From positions 1,476,001 through 1,540,000 of the forward strand of contig NZ_AP022842.1 of NCBI RefSeq assembly GCF_011398925.1: 64,000 bases of DNA, written 5' to 3'. Positions 23,548 through 31,918 of the stretch are shown piece by piece. A program made the position numbers and the translations under genes. Each line of letters opens with the position of its first letter. Position 1 is the stretch's first letter. This stretch comes from Bacillus sp. KH172YL63 (GTDB lineage: Bacteria > Bacillota > Bacilli > Bacillales > Bacillaceae_B). The notes beneath the pieces are model-generated. The model ran no database searches, had not been told where the DNA came from, and saw only the letters and a program-made list of their open reading frames with translations.

Positions 23548-24198
23548 ATGAAAATCGCACCATCGATCCTTTCTGCCAACTTTGCAGATTTGGGAAATGA
23601 AATCAAAGATGTTGAAAAAGGCGGAGCGGACTATATCCATGTAGACGTCATGGACGGACATTTCGTTCCGAATATTACCCTTGGACCGATGATCGTACAG
23701 GCGATCCGCCCGATTACGGAGCTGCCGTTGGATGTCCATTTGATGATTGAAAATCCTGACCAGTATATCGAGGCCTTTGCAGATGCAGGGGCGGATTATA
23801 TCACTGTTCACGTCGAAGCGGCAAAGCATCTACACAGGACGATTCAGTTGATCAAGGGCAAGGGCGTCAAGGCGGGGGTTGTGTTGAACCCGGCCACACC
23901 GGCTGAGTCGATCAAGCCGATAATAGCAGATGTGGATATGGTCCTCCTGATGACCGTGAATCCAGGTTTTGGGGGGCAGTCCTTCATCCCTTCTGTTGTG
24001 CCGAAAATCAGGCAAATCCGTGAATGGGCGAATGAAGTGAACCCGGGCTTGGAAATCGAAGTGGACGGGGGGATCAACCCGGAAACAGCCGCCCTGTGTG
24101 CACAAGCTGGAGCCGATGTGTTTGTTGCAGGATCCGCCATATATAACCAGAGCGACCGCCGGGCTGCGATCGAACAATTAAGAAAGTCTCTTTCATAA
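23548..24198 (+). CDS. rpe: ribulose-5-phosphate 3-epimerase
   Basis: Interconverts ribulose-5-P and xylulose-5-P in the pentose phosphate pathway. The 216 aa TIM barrel has metal-binding HVDVMDGHFVPN and HLMI segments, MTVNPGFGGQ and the catalytic EVDGGI. It starts 2 nt after the rsgA stop and is followed by a terminator. Confidence 0.96.
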   Translation: MKIAPSILSANFADLGNEIKDVEKGGADYIHVDVMDGHFVPNITLGPMIVQAIRPITELPLDVHLMIENPDQYIEAFADAGADYITVHVEAAKHLHRTIQLIKGKGVKAGVVLNPATPAESIKPIIADVDMVLLMTVNPGFGGQSFIPSVVPKIRQIREWANEVNPGLEIEVDGGINPETAALCAQAGADVFVAGSAIYNQSDRRAAIEQLRKSLS

Positions 24199-24208
24199 GA
24201 GTGTATTA

Positions 24209-24239
24209 GGGCTGATCCTCCTGGGTCAGCCCATTTTTA
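24209..24239 (+). terminator. terminator after rpe
   Basis: GGGCTGA / TCAGCCC stem with a 10-nt loop followed by ATTTTTAA. Confidence 0.75.
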
Positions 24240-24258
24240 ATAGAATGGGAGTGGGAAT

Positions 24259-24903
24259 ATGAATATCAATATCGTGGCAGGTGCCCCTGAAAGATACATC
24301 CCCGACTTGAAAGAATATGGAGAAGGTGACTTCTGGATAGGCGTAGACCGTGGTGTCTATACGCTTTTGAAACAAGGCATCACCCCGACGGTTGCCTTTG
24401 GGGATTTTGATTCTGTTTCCGAAAAAGAGTGGGATGAGATAATAGAAAAAGTGGGGGAAGTGAATCGAGTTCAGCCTGAAAAAGACGAAACGGACCTTGA
24501 GCTCGCCCTTAATTGGGCCGTTGGACAGAAGCCGAAAACCATCACCATTTTTGGTGCCACCGGCGGAAGGCTCGATCATTTTATGGGCAACCTCCAGCTG
24601 CTGATGAAGAATGAGCTCATGGAAACGGATATAGCGGTTGAAATAATCGATGTTCAAAACCGGTTATACCTTGCCAAACCGGGTGAACATACGATCTATG
24701 AATCGGCTCGATTAAAATATATTTCCTTTGTGCCTGTGACCGGTACCGTCGAAGGAATCACCTTGAAAGGCTTCAAATATCCGTTAAAAAACCGGAATAT
24801 TTCGAGGGGATCCACACTATGTATTAGTAATGAACTTATACAATCATCTGGTACTTTTTCCTTTTCAGACGGCATATTAATGGTGATAAGGAGCAGTGAT
24901 TGA
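24259..24903 (+). CDS. thiN: thiamine pyrophosphokinase
   Basis: Transfers pyrophosphate from ATP to thiamine, giving the TPP cofactor. The 214 aa protein has the family motifs GVDRGVYTLL, FGDFDSVS (metal-binding aspartates) and KDETDLELAL, plus GATGGRLDH. SD GGGAGTGGG lies upstream of the ATG. It is separated from rpe by a terminator. Confidence 0.94.
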   Translation: MNINIVAGAPERYIPDLKEYGEGDFWIGVDRGVYTLLKQGITPTVAFGDFDSVSEKEWDEIIEKVGEVNRVQPEKDETDLELALNWAVGQKPKTITIFGATGGRLDHFMGNLQLLMKNELMETDIAVEIIDVQNRLYLAKPGEHTIYESARLKYISFVPVTGTVEGITLKGFKYPLKNRNISRGSTLCISNELIQSSGTFSFSDGILMVIRSSD

Positions 24904-25014
24904 AGCTCCTTGAATCAGGGGGAAAGAAGACGTACTTAACCGAGACTGCTTGCATAGACTAACATGTTGTCAAGCGAAACATTACGTTCTTTAGATTGTG
25001 GGGAGGGACTTTAA

Positions 25015-25095
25015 ATGCGCTTTTATACAATCAAATTACCAAAATTCCTTGGGGGACTTGTAAGAGCGATGTTGGGAACGTTCAAAAAAGAATAA
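25015..25095 (+). CDS. spoVM: stage V sporulation protein SpoVM (26 aa)
   Basis: Amphipathic peptide that recognises the convex outer forespore membrane and anchors SpoIVA, starting spore-coat assembly. The 26-codon frame reads MRFYTIKLPKF, then LGGLVRAMLGTFKKE, which matches B. subtilis SpoVM almost residue for residue. The helix-breaking proline (position 9), important for curvature sensing, is present. SD GGGGAGGG is 5-6 nt upstream. The position between thiN and rpmB is the conserved one. A weak sigma-E -10-like CATAGACT lies at 24953-24960 without a convincing -35, so the promoter remains unproven. Confidence 0.95.
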   Translation: MRFYTIKLPKFLGGLVRAMLGTFKKE

Positions 25096-25106
25096 ACAAA
25101 AGGTGG

Positions 25107-25135
25107 GAGATGGCTTGTGGCCATCTTCTTTTTTA
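25107..25135 (+). terminator. terminator of spoVM
   Basis: AGATGGC / GCCATCT stem, five-base loop, followed by TCTTTTTT. It lies 12 nt after the spoVM stop. Confidence 0.8.
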
Positions 25136-25255
25136 TGTGGTAGGTATTTTCTTTGTGTTGCTGAGGGCAGTAATAGAAATATGGATTGGTAGAGTGGATG
25201 TTGGATGCTAAGGGAACGGGGGGAATCTAATTTGTGAGATCAGGCTTCGCCTTGG

Positions 25256-25514
25256 GTGGTGTTTCAGCTCCGGCGGCTAGAGGCTCGAGGTCATATTCGG
25301 AGTAACACAAAAAGGCAAAGAATGCCTTTCCGGTTACTCCCAATATGCTCGTCGCCTCAGGGCGAGCCCCTTCCGCTTTTCGTGGTGTCCAGCTCCAGGG
25401 GCTTGAGGCTCGAGGTCATATTCGAAGCAACCCAAAAAGGCAAAGAACGCCTTTCCGGGTTACTCCGAATATGCTCGTCGCCTCAGGGCGAGCCCCTTCC
25501 GCTTTTCGTGGTGT
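25256..25514. repeat. tandem pair of 126-bp palindromic (REP/bcr-like) elements
   Basis: Two copies with exactly the same period: 25256-25381 and 25382-25507, plus the first seven bases (GTGGTGT) of a third copy. Each copy starts GTGGTGT, contains CAGCTCC and GGCTCGAGGTCATATTCG, and ends CGCTTTTC. Each folds on itself: CATATTCGGAGTAAC-type sequence pairs with GTTACTCCGAATATG, around an inner AAAGGC/GCCTTT hairpin, while outer arms GGGGCT...AGCCCC and GAGGC...GCCTC close copy 2. The copies differ at scattered positions. Similar elements with CAGCTCC and GGCTCGAGGTCAT are, from memory, dispersed in Bacillaceae intergenic regions. Several frames stay open across it, but they are repeat translation, not genes. 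Confidence 0.85.
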
Positions 25515-25549
25515 AAAGTATTTTTTCTTGAAAGGTTTTAAATGTGGTA

Positions 25550-25578
25550 TTGCATTATAGAAAGTTGTGTGATAAATT
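25550..25578 (+). promoter_or_regulatory. candidate sigma-A promoter of rpmB
   Basis: TTGCAT, 17-nt spacer, TAAATT, with TGA just before the -10 (extended -10). It lies about 80 nt upstream of the rpmB start and just after the palindromic repeats. Confidence 0.5.
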
Positions 25579-25658
25579 ATTAAAGTATCTTTATGATAAA
25601 AGCGAAATGTGGAACTGAAATTAACTTCAGCTTCTTGTTAGTGAGGAGGGAATATATT

Positions 25659-25847
25659 ATGGCAAAACAATGCGTAGTAACAGGCCGTAAAGCCAGCTCA
25701 GGTAACGCTCGCTCTCACGCAATGAATGCGAACAAGCGTACTTGGGGTGCAAACCTGCAAAAAGTTCGAATTCTTGTAGACGGAAAGCCTAAGAAAGTAT
25801 GGGTTTCTGCAAGAGCGTTGAAATCTGGTAAAGTAGAACGCGTATAA
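25659..25847 (+). CDS. rpmB: 50S ribosomal protein L28
   Basis: Large-subunit ribosomal protein. It is 62 aa, beginning [16 protein letters not shown] with the typical basic, [20 protein letters not shown] core. Start chosen at 25659, where GAGGAGGG lies 8 nt upstream; the open frame extends 66 nt further without family similarity. The second cysteine pair of zinc-type L28 proteins is not present. Monocistronic, followed by a terminator. Confidence 0.96.
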   Translation: MAKQCVVTGRKASSGNARSHAMNANKRTWGANLQKVRILVDGKPKKVWVSARALKSGKVERV

Positions 25848-25860
25848 TACTTAAAATGGA

Positions 25861-25888
25861 AAGGCGCCTGATGCAGGCGTCTTTTTTC
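25861..25888 (+). terminator. terminator of rpmB
   Basis: Short strong stem CGCCTG / CAGGCG with an ATG loop, followed by TCTTTTTT. Confidence 0.8.
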
Positions 25889-26046
25889 ATGAAAGGGATC
25901 TGTATGATTATTCTTTTCATAAAAAGGAAAAAATAGAGGGGAAACCCAACAATTGAAGCTTGGGATAATACTTTAGCTTTCAAAAACACCATACTTATAG
26001 TAAAATGTTTTTAGCCAAGCATGTAATTAAAGGGGGAAAACATTCC

Positions 26047-26409
26047 ATGTCCATCGAATTGAAAAATCAGTACGGACAAATTGATATTACGAATGATGTC
26101 ATTGCAATGATTGCTGGAGGTGCAGCGGTGGATTGCTACGGAATTGTTGGAATGGCTTCAAAAAACCAGATCAAAGACGGTTTCACAGATATCTTACGTA
26201 AAGAAAATTTCACTCGCGGAGTGATCGTTCGTCAAGATGAAGAGGAAGTACATATCGATATGTATATTATTGTGAGTTATGGTACAAAAATTTCTGAGAT
26301 CGCTCATAATGTACAATCCAAGGTTAAATATACTCTTGATAAGACCGTCGGCTTGGCGGTAGATTCAGTAAATATTTTTGTGCAGGGGGTTCGTGTCACG
26401 AACCCGTAG
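26047..26409 (+). CDS. yloU: Asp23/Gls24-family envelope stress protein YloU
   Basis: Small cytoplasmic Asp23/Gls24 domain protein, 120 aa as in B. subtilis. The domain runs from YGQIDITNDVIAMIAGGAAVDCYGIVGM to the VNIFVQGVRV tail. ATG 26047 (MSIELKNQ) has AAAGGGGG upstream; the frame stays open 42 nt earlier. It is paired with fakA, 15 nt downstream, throughout Firmicutes. Its molecular role is not defined; an accessory role to fatty-acid kinase or envelope stress is inference from context. Confidence 0.9.
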   Translation: MSIELKNQYGQIDITNDVIAMIAGGAAVDCYGIVGMASKNQIKDGFTDILRKENFTRGVIVRQDEEEVHIDMYIIVSYGTKISEIAHNVQSKVKYTLDKTVGLAVDSVNIFVQGVRVTNP

Positions 26410-26424
26410 TGAGGAGGAAGATTC

Positions 26425-28089
26425 GTGTCGATTACATCTTTGGAAGGAAAACGTTTTGCCCAAATGGTGATACAAGGTGCCACCAAGTTATCTGCCAATG
26501 CGCAGTTGGTAGATGCGCTTAACGTCTTTCCTGTTCCTGATGGTGATACTGGAACAAATATGAATTTATCAATGACTTCTGGAGCCAAGGAAGTCCAAAA
26601 CAATATTCAAGATCATATTGGAAATGTAGCTGCTGCTCTTTCTAAAGGACTATTGATGGGGGCAAGAGGTAACTCAGGTGTTATCTTATCCCAATTATTC
26701 AGAGGCTTTGGCAAAGTCATTGAAGGTAAAGAATCCTTATCGAGTGCAGAGTTTGCCAATGCACTTCAAACAGGTGTGGAAACAGCTTATAAAGCGGTCA
26801 TGAAACCTGTTGAAGGAACGATTTTAACGGTTGCGAAAGATGCTGCCAAACACGGTGTAACTGTTGCTGAAACAGAAACGGATTTCGTGAAGGTCATGCA
26901 GGCAATCGTTGAAGAAGCACAGGCTTCGTTAAATCGTACACCTGATTTACTTCCTGTATTAAAGGAAGTTGGCGTAGTAGATAGTGGTGGTCAGGGACTT
27001 CTGTTCGTATATGAAGGTTTCCTGGCTGAACTGAAAGGTGAAAAAGTGTCGGATCAGGCATCCCTGCCGTCCATGAATGATCTTGTAAGTGCGGAACATC
27101 ATAAGTCTGCACAGGACTTCATGAGTACTGAGGATATTGAATTCGGTTACTGTACAGAATTCATGGTGAGATTCGAAGAAGATAAACAAGCGTTTAACGA
27201 AGAAGATTTCCGCCAGGATTTAAGTGCATTCGGTGATTCACTGCTTGTCATCAGTGATGATGAATTGGCGAAGGTACATATCCACTCCGAACAACCGGGT
27301 GACGTGTTGACATACGGTCACCGATATGGAAGTCTCATCAACATCAAGATTGAAAACATGAGACAACAGCACAGCAGTATCGTAGGGGAATCAAAGCCGG
27401 TCAAGGCTGAAGTCCCTGCTCCTGCAAAGGAAGTCGATTTTGCGATTGTCACGGTTTCAATGGGTGAGGGCATTGCGGAATTATTCAAGAGTATCGGTGC
27501 TACTTCTGTCATTGAAGGCGGTCAAACGATGAATCCGAGCACGGAGGATATCGTGAAAGCCGTGGAAGAAGTGAACGCGAAGAAAGTCATCATCATGCCG
27601 AATAACAAGAATATCATCATGGCTGCTGAGCAGGCTGCTGAAATTCTTGAAATGGAAGTGGCTGTCGTTCCGACGAAAACCGTACCTCAGGGTATGGCTG
27701 CTCTGCTTGCATTCAACCCGTCGGCATCGGTTGAAGACAATAAGCGCTTCATGACGGACGCTTCAAAGCAGGTGAAAACGGGACAGGTCACGTTTGCTGT
27801 CAGAGACACAAACATTGATGGCGTGTCTATAGCCAAAGATGACTTTATGGGGCTCGAAGAAGGCAAGATTGTCATTTCTGATCAAGATCGTCAGAAAACA
27901 GCACAAAGCCTACTTGAGAAAATGCTCGATGAAGACGCTGAAATCCTTACCATCCTATATGGTGAAGATGTAGCTGAAGAAGATGTACAATCACTTAAAG
28001 AGTATGTAGAAGAAAATTATGAAGATGTTGAAGTGGAAGTTCATAATGGTAAACAACCACTTTACTCCTATATATTCTCAGTTGAATAA
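26425..28089 (+). CDS. fakA: fatty acid kinase, ATP-binding catalytic subunit FakA (YloV)
   Basis: With a FakB fatty-acid-binding partner (not in this window) it makes acyl-phosphate, feeding exogenous or recycled fatty acids into PlsX/PlsY. It is 554 aa. The N-terminal DhaL/Dak2-like ATP domain has the Mg-binding NVFPVPDGDTGTNM and GARGNSGVILSQ; middle and C-terminal DegV/FakB-like domains follow. GTG start at 26425 with GAGGAGG upstream. It lies upstream of the fapR-plsX cluster that uses its product. Confidence 0.94.
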   Translation: MSITSLEGKRFAQMVIQGATKLSANAQLVDALNVFPVPDGDTGTNMNLSMTSGAKEVQNNIQDHIGNVAAALSKGLLMGARGNSGVILSQLFRGFGKVIEGKESLSSAEFANALQTGVETAYKAVMKPVEGTILTVAKDAAKHGVTVAETETDFVKVMQAIVEEAQASLNRTPDLLPVLKEVGVVDSGGQGLLFVYEGFLAELKGEKVSDQASLPSMNDLVSAEHHKSAQDFMSTEDIEFGYCTEFMVRFEEDKQAFNEEDFRQDLSAFGDSLLVISDDELAKVHIHSEQPGDVLTYGHRYGSLINIKIENMRQQHSSIVGESKPVKAEVPAPAKEVDFAIVTVSMGEGIAELFKSIGATSVIEGGQTMNPSTEDIVKAVEEVNAKKVIIMPNNKNIIMAAEQAAEILEMEVAVVPTKTVPQGMAALLAFNPSASVEDNKRFMTDASKQVKTGQVTFAVRDTNIDGVSIAKDDFMGLEEGKIVISDQDRQKTAQSLLEKMLDEDAEILTILYGEDVAEEDVQSLKEYVEENYEDVEVEVHNGKQPLYSYIFSVE

Positions 28090-28186
28090 GGAATAAAGAA
28101 AGGGGGCAGCTCTATTATAGGGTTTGTCCCCTTCATCTATGGTAATATATATGTATGGATTTGATGATAGTCTGGGGGAGAACAGG

Positions 28187-28849
28187 ATGAAATACAAAAG
28201 TGTTTTCGATATTATCGGTCCCGTCATGATCGGTCCGTCGAGCTCTCACACAGCAGGCGCTGCGCGGATAGGAAGAATGGCAAGGACGCTTTTTAGGCGC
28301 GAACCGAAATGGGCAACGATTTCATTTTATGGTTCCTTTGCCAAAACGTATAAAGGTCACGGCACCGATGTGGCAATCGTCGGAGGGATCCTTGATTATG
28401 ATACATATGATGAACGGATCATAGAATCAATCAATGTCGCGAAGGAAAAAGGAATAAAAATCAGATTCCTTGAGGAGGATGCCATAACGGATCATCCGAA
28501 CACAGCCCGTATCAGGATGGGGGATGACCAGGGTGAGATTGAGCTCGTCGGCATCTCAATCGGGGGCGGCAAAGTGGAAATCACTGAGCTGAACGGCTTT
28601 GAACTTAAGCTTTCCGGGCATCACCCGGCAATTCTTGTCGTTCATGACGACCGCTTCGGTGCCATAGCATCCGTCTCAAATGTCATTGCAAAGCACCAAT
28701 TGAATATCGGTCATATGGACGTTTCCCGTAAAGAAAAGGGGCAGATGGCATTAATGACCATCGAGGTGGATCAGCCGATTGATGAGGCTGTCATAACTGA
28801 GCTGACATCGCTGCCGAATATCACACAAGTCACACGCATTACCGATTAA
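28187..28849 (+). CDS. sdaAB: L-serine dehydratase, beta subunit
   Basis: Beta chain of the iron-sulfur L-serine deaminase (serine to pyruvate plus ammonia). The 220 aa protein has SSSHTAGAARIGRMA near the N-terminus and a C-terminal ACT domain (ILVVHDDRFGAIASVSNVI onward), as in B. subtilis. ATG 28187 (MKYKSVFDIIGPVM) has GGGGGAG upstream; the frame stays open 63 nt earlier. The alpha chain follows 45 nt downstream. Confidence 0.94.
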   Translation: MKYKSVFDIIGPVMIGPSSSHTAGAARIGRMARTLFRREPKWATISFYGSFAKTYKGHGTDVAIVGGILDYDTYDERIIESINVAKEKGIKIRFLEEDAITDHPNTARIRMGDDQGEIELVGISIGGGKVEITELNGFELKLSGHHPAILVVHDDRFGAIASVSNVIAKHQLNIGHMDVSRKEKGQMALMTIEVDQPIDEAVITELTSLPNITQVTRITD

Positions 28850-28894
28850 GCAACTATTATAATGATAGCGTTTACAGGTGAGGAGGTTTTATAA

Positions 28895-29788
28895 ATGTTT
28901 CGAAATGTAGCAGAGTTGGTCGAACTTGCCGAGAGTCAGAACAAAAAGATTTCTGATATCATGATTGAGCAGGAAATCGAATTTACAGGAAAAACATTTC
29001 AAGAAGTATACAGTCAGATGGAAAAGAACCTGGAAGTGATGGAGCAGGCCGTTGCGAGAGGGCTTGAAGGGGTCAAATCACATTCAGGACTCACGGGTGG
29101 AGATGCTGTCCTGTTGCAGAAATATATTGAAAGCGGTCGTTCTCTTTCAGGAAATACGATTTTAGATGCTGTAAGCAAGGCGGTTGCAACAAATGAGGTG
29201 AATGCAGCGATGGGTACGATCTGTGCCACACCTACCGCCGGTTCTGCCGGTGTGGTGCCAGGGACCTTATTCGCAGTGAAGCACAAGCTGAATCCTACCA
29301 AGGATGATATGATCCGTTTCTTATTTACATCAGGGGCATTTGGATTTGTTGTGGCAAATAACGCTTCGATTTCCGGGGCTGCAGGTGGATGTCAAGCGGA
29401 GGTCGGATCTGCAAGCGGTATGGCTGCAGCTGCAATCGTCGAGATGGCCGGGGGTACCCCGAGTCAATCAGCGGAAGCGATGGCAATCACGCTTAAAAAT
29501 ATGCTCGGTCTCGTCTGTGATCCAGTGGCCGGGTTGGTTGAGGTGCCCTGCGTGAAGCGTAATGCGATGGGGGCTGCCAATGCAATGGTTGCAGCTGATA
29601 TGGCGCTCGCCGGCATCACAAGCAGAATCCCTTGTGATGAAGTAATTGACGCCATGTATAAAATCGGACAAACGATGCCGGTGGCTCTTCGTGAAACAGC
29701 TCAAGGGGGACTGGCTGCAACACCGACCGGCCGGGAGCTTGAAGCGAAAATTTTTGGGGTTTCCCTGAATAAACGTGCAGATTCATAA
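28895..29788 (+). CDS. sdaAA: L-serine dehydratase, alpha subunit (4Fe-4S)
   Basis: Catalytic chain of the two-subunit serine dehydratase. The 297 aa protein carries the conserved segments SGLTGGDAVLLQ, ATPTAGSAGVVPG and the cysteines in GGCQAE, CDPVAG and EVPCVKRN expected to hold the 4Fe-4S cluster. GAGGAGG lies 10 nt upstream of the ATG. It overlaps the recG start by about 14 nt. Confidence 0.94.
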   Translation: MFRNVAELVELAESQNKKISDIMIEQEIEFTGKTFQEVYSQMEKNLEVMEQAVARGLEGVKSHSGLTGGDAVLLQKYIESGRSLSGNTILDAVSKAVATNEVNAAMGTICATPTAGSAGVVPGTLFAVKHKLNPTKDDMIRFLFTSGAFGFVVANNASISGAAGGCQAEVGSASGMAAAAIVEMAGGTPSQSAEAMAITLKNMLGLVCDPVAGLVEVPCVKRNAMGAANAMVAADMALAGITSRIPCDEVIDAMYKIGQTMPVALRETAQGGLAATPTGRELEAKIFGVSLNKRADS

Positions 29789-31826
29789 TGAATCAGTGAC
29801 GATCCAGAACATAAAGGGGATCGGCGAAGAGACTGCCGCGCAGCTGAATGCCATGGGAATCCATACGGTTATGGATCTACTGGAATATTTACCGTATCGG
29901 TATGAAGATTACAGCCTCCGGGATTTAGAAGAAGCAGCCCATGATGAGAGGATCACAGTGGAAGGGAAGGTTCATTCGGAACCTGCCCTCATGTTCTACG
30001 GAAGAAAGAAATCCCGGCTCACCCTCCGTATATTGGTTGGAAGGAATCTGGTACAAGCCGTTTTCTTCAATCAACCTTATCTGAAGAAGAAAATCAACCT
30101 TCACGATACGGTGACGGTCACAGGTAAATGGGATAAAAACCGCCAAATCATCACGGTCCAATATTTTCAGGCAGGGCCCCACAATAAACAGGGCGTGTTC
30201 GAACCTGTTTATTCCGTGAAGGGATCTGTGAAAAATAATACACTGCGTAAATTCATCAAGAAAGCCTTTGAAGATTATGGTCATTTGATCGAGGAGAATC
30301 TCCCGGGTCACTTGATGGAAAAGTATAAGCTCTCAGGACGGAAGGAATCACTGCATCATCTCCACTTCCCTGATTCTGCCAATGATATGAAGCAGGCGAG
30401 AAGGAGATTTGTGTACGAAGAATTTTTGCTGTTCCAACTTAAGATGCAGGCACTCAGAAAGTTTGAGAGGGAGCACTCATCAGGTATGCAGCAGCATTAT
30501 GACCTTGATAAGGTGAAAGGATTCATCGAAGCTTTGCCCTTTCCATTAACGGAAGCGCAAAAACGGGTCGTCAACGAGATCTCAACCGATATGTTATCGC
30601 CTTATCGGATGAACCGTCTGCTGCAGGGGGATGTGGGATCAGGTAAGACAGTGGTCGCTGCCATTGCCCTGTATGCCAGTGTGACGGCAGGCTGTCAAGG
30701 GGCGTTGATGGTCCCGACAGAAATCCTTGCCGAACAGCATGCCAACTCGCTCAGTGAGCTGTTTGCCCCTGTCGGCGTATCAGTCGCCTTGTTGACGAGC
30801 TCCGTCAAAGGGAAAAAAAGAAGACTGCTCCTGGAGAAGTTGGAAGAGGGCGAAATTGACATACTCATCGGTACACATGCCCTCATTCAGCAGGATGTAG
30901 TATTCAAGGAGCTCGGTCTGGTTGTAACCGACGAACAGCATCGTTTCGGCGTGAATCAAAGACGTGTCCTCAGGGAAAAGGGTGAAAGTCCCGATGTGCT
31001 GTTCATGACGGCCACCCCAATCCCCCGGACGCTTGCGATTACTGTGTTTGGGGAAATGGATGTGAGTATCATCGATCAGATGCCGGCCGGCCGAAAAGCG
31101 ATAGAAACCTACTGGGCCAAGGCGGATATGCTCACGCGGGTGCTGTCATTCATGGACAAGGAATTAGATCAGGGAAGACAGGCCTATGTGATCTGCCCGT
31201 TAATCGAGGAATCGGACAAACTGGATGTACAAAATGCGATTGATGTTTATAATCAGATGCTTCATTATTTTGAAGGCAGGTATAAGGTCGGTCTGATGCA
31301 CGGACGGCTGCATCCTGAGGATAAGGATGGCGTCATGAGGGAATTCAGTGCCAATGAGATTCAAGTACTTGTCTCCACCACGGTAGTCGAAGTAGGGGTG
31401 AATGTGCCAAACGCGACTTTCATGCTCATTTATGATGCAGAGCGGTTCGGATTGTCCCAGCTGCATCAGCTGAGAGGAAGGGTCGGTCGCGGCGAGCACC
31501 AATCCTATTGTATCCTCCTTGCTGAACCAAAGACCGAGGTCGGAAAAGAACGGATGAAGATCATGACTGAAACAAATGACGGCTTCGTTCTTAGTGAAAA
31601 AGACCTTGAACTCAGGGGACCGGGGGATTTCTTCGGGAGAAAGCAGAGCGGACTCCCGGAATTCAAGGTCGCCGATATGGTGCATGATTATCGTGCCTTG
31701 GAAGTAGCACGTGATGATGCATCCCATCTGATCGCATCTGATCGTTTTTGGAAAGATGCCGAATATGCTCCCCTCAGGAGCTATTTGGCTGAATCAGGTG
31801 TGTTAGAAGGGGAGAAGCTTGACTAG
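29775..31826 (+). CDS. recG: ATP-dependent DNA helicase RecG
   Basis: Branch-migrating helicase that reverses stalled forks and processes R-loops and recombination intermediates. The 683 aa protein has an N-terminal wedge/OB domain (KGIGEETAAQL, LLEYLPYRYEDY), then SF2 motifs: Walker A LLQGDVGSGKTVVA, DEQH in VVTDEQHRFG, TATPIPRT, and the RecG/TRCF-like motif near QLRGRVGRG. The start is uncertain: GTG 29775 overlaps sdaAA and has only a distant GGGG; a second in-frame GTG at 29796 has no SD. Confidence 0.93.
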   Translation: MQIHNESVTIQNIKGIGEETAAQLNAMGIHTVMDLLEYLPYRYEDYSLRDLEEAAHDERITVEGKVHSEPALMFYGRKKSRLTLRILVGRNLVQAVFFNQPYLKKKINLHDTVTVTGKWDKNRQIITVQYFQAGPHNKQGVFEPVYSVKGSVKNNTLRKFIKKAFEDYGHLIEENLPGHLMEKYKLSGRKESLHHLHFPDSANDMKQARRRFVYEEFLLFQLKMQALRKFEREHSSGMQQHYDLDKVKGFIEALPFPLTEAQKRVVNEISTDMLSPYRMNRLLQGDVGSGKTVVAAIALYASVTAGCQGALMVPTEILAEQHANSLSELFAPVGVSVALLTSSVKGKKRRLLLEKLEEGEIDILIGTHALIQQDVVFKELGLVVTDEQHRFGVNQRRVLREKGESPDVLFMTATPIPRTLAITVFGEMDVSIIDQMPAGRKAIETYWAKADMLTRVLSFMDKELDQGRQAYVICPLIEESDKLDVQNAIDVYNQMLHYFEGRYKVGLMHGRLHPEDKDGVMREFSANEIQVLVSTTVVEVGVNVPNATFMLIYDAERFGLSQLHQLRGRVGRGEHQSYCILLAEPKTEVGKERMKIMTETNDGFVLSEKDLELRGPGDFFGRKQSGLPEFKVADMVHDYRALEVARDDASHLIASDRFWKDAEYAPLRSYLAESGVLEGEKLD

Positions 31827-31830
31827 AACG

Positions 31831-31867
31831 GCAGATTGTAAGATTATTTCTTGCAATCTGCTTTTTT
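31831..31867 (+). terminator. terminator of recG, overlapping the fapR promoter
   Basis: GCAGATTG (31831-31838) / CAATCTGC (31854-31861) followed by six T. The descending arm contains the TTGCAA -35 of the fapR promoter. Confidence 0.8.
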
Positions 31868-31879
31868 AGATTATATACT
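31851..31879 (+). promoter_or_regulatory. sigma-A promoter of fapR-plsX-fabD-fabG
   Basis: TTGCAA (31851-31856), 17-nt spacer, TATACT (31874-31879). It is followed at once by the FapR operator, so transcription would start inside the operator. Confidence 0.75.
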
Positions 31880-31882
31880 ACT

Positions 31883-31901
31883 ATTAGTACCTAGTACTAA
31901 T
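31883..31901 (+). promoter_or_regulatory. FapR operator
   Basis: Perfect inverted repeat ATTAGTAC-CTA-GTACTAAT just downstream of the -10. It matches the known FapR box (TTAGTACC-type palindrome) and implies FapR autoregulation relieved by malonyl-CoA. Confidence 0.85.
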
Positions 31902-31918
31902 ACTGGACGGTGTTGATA

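Noticed and set aside
24996..25211. 71-codon open frame overlapping spoVM
   Set aside because: It is in another frame from spoVM, has no family resemblance, and runs through the spoVM terminator; spoVM itself is clear.
25256..25560. Two open frames (86 and 71 codons) across the tandem repeats
   Set aside because: They repeat the same peptide because the DNA is repeated with a period divisible by three; no SD and no known family.
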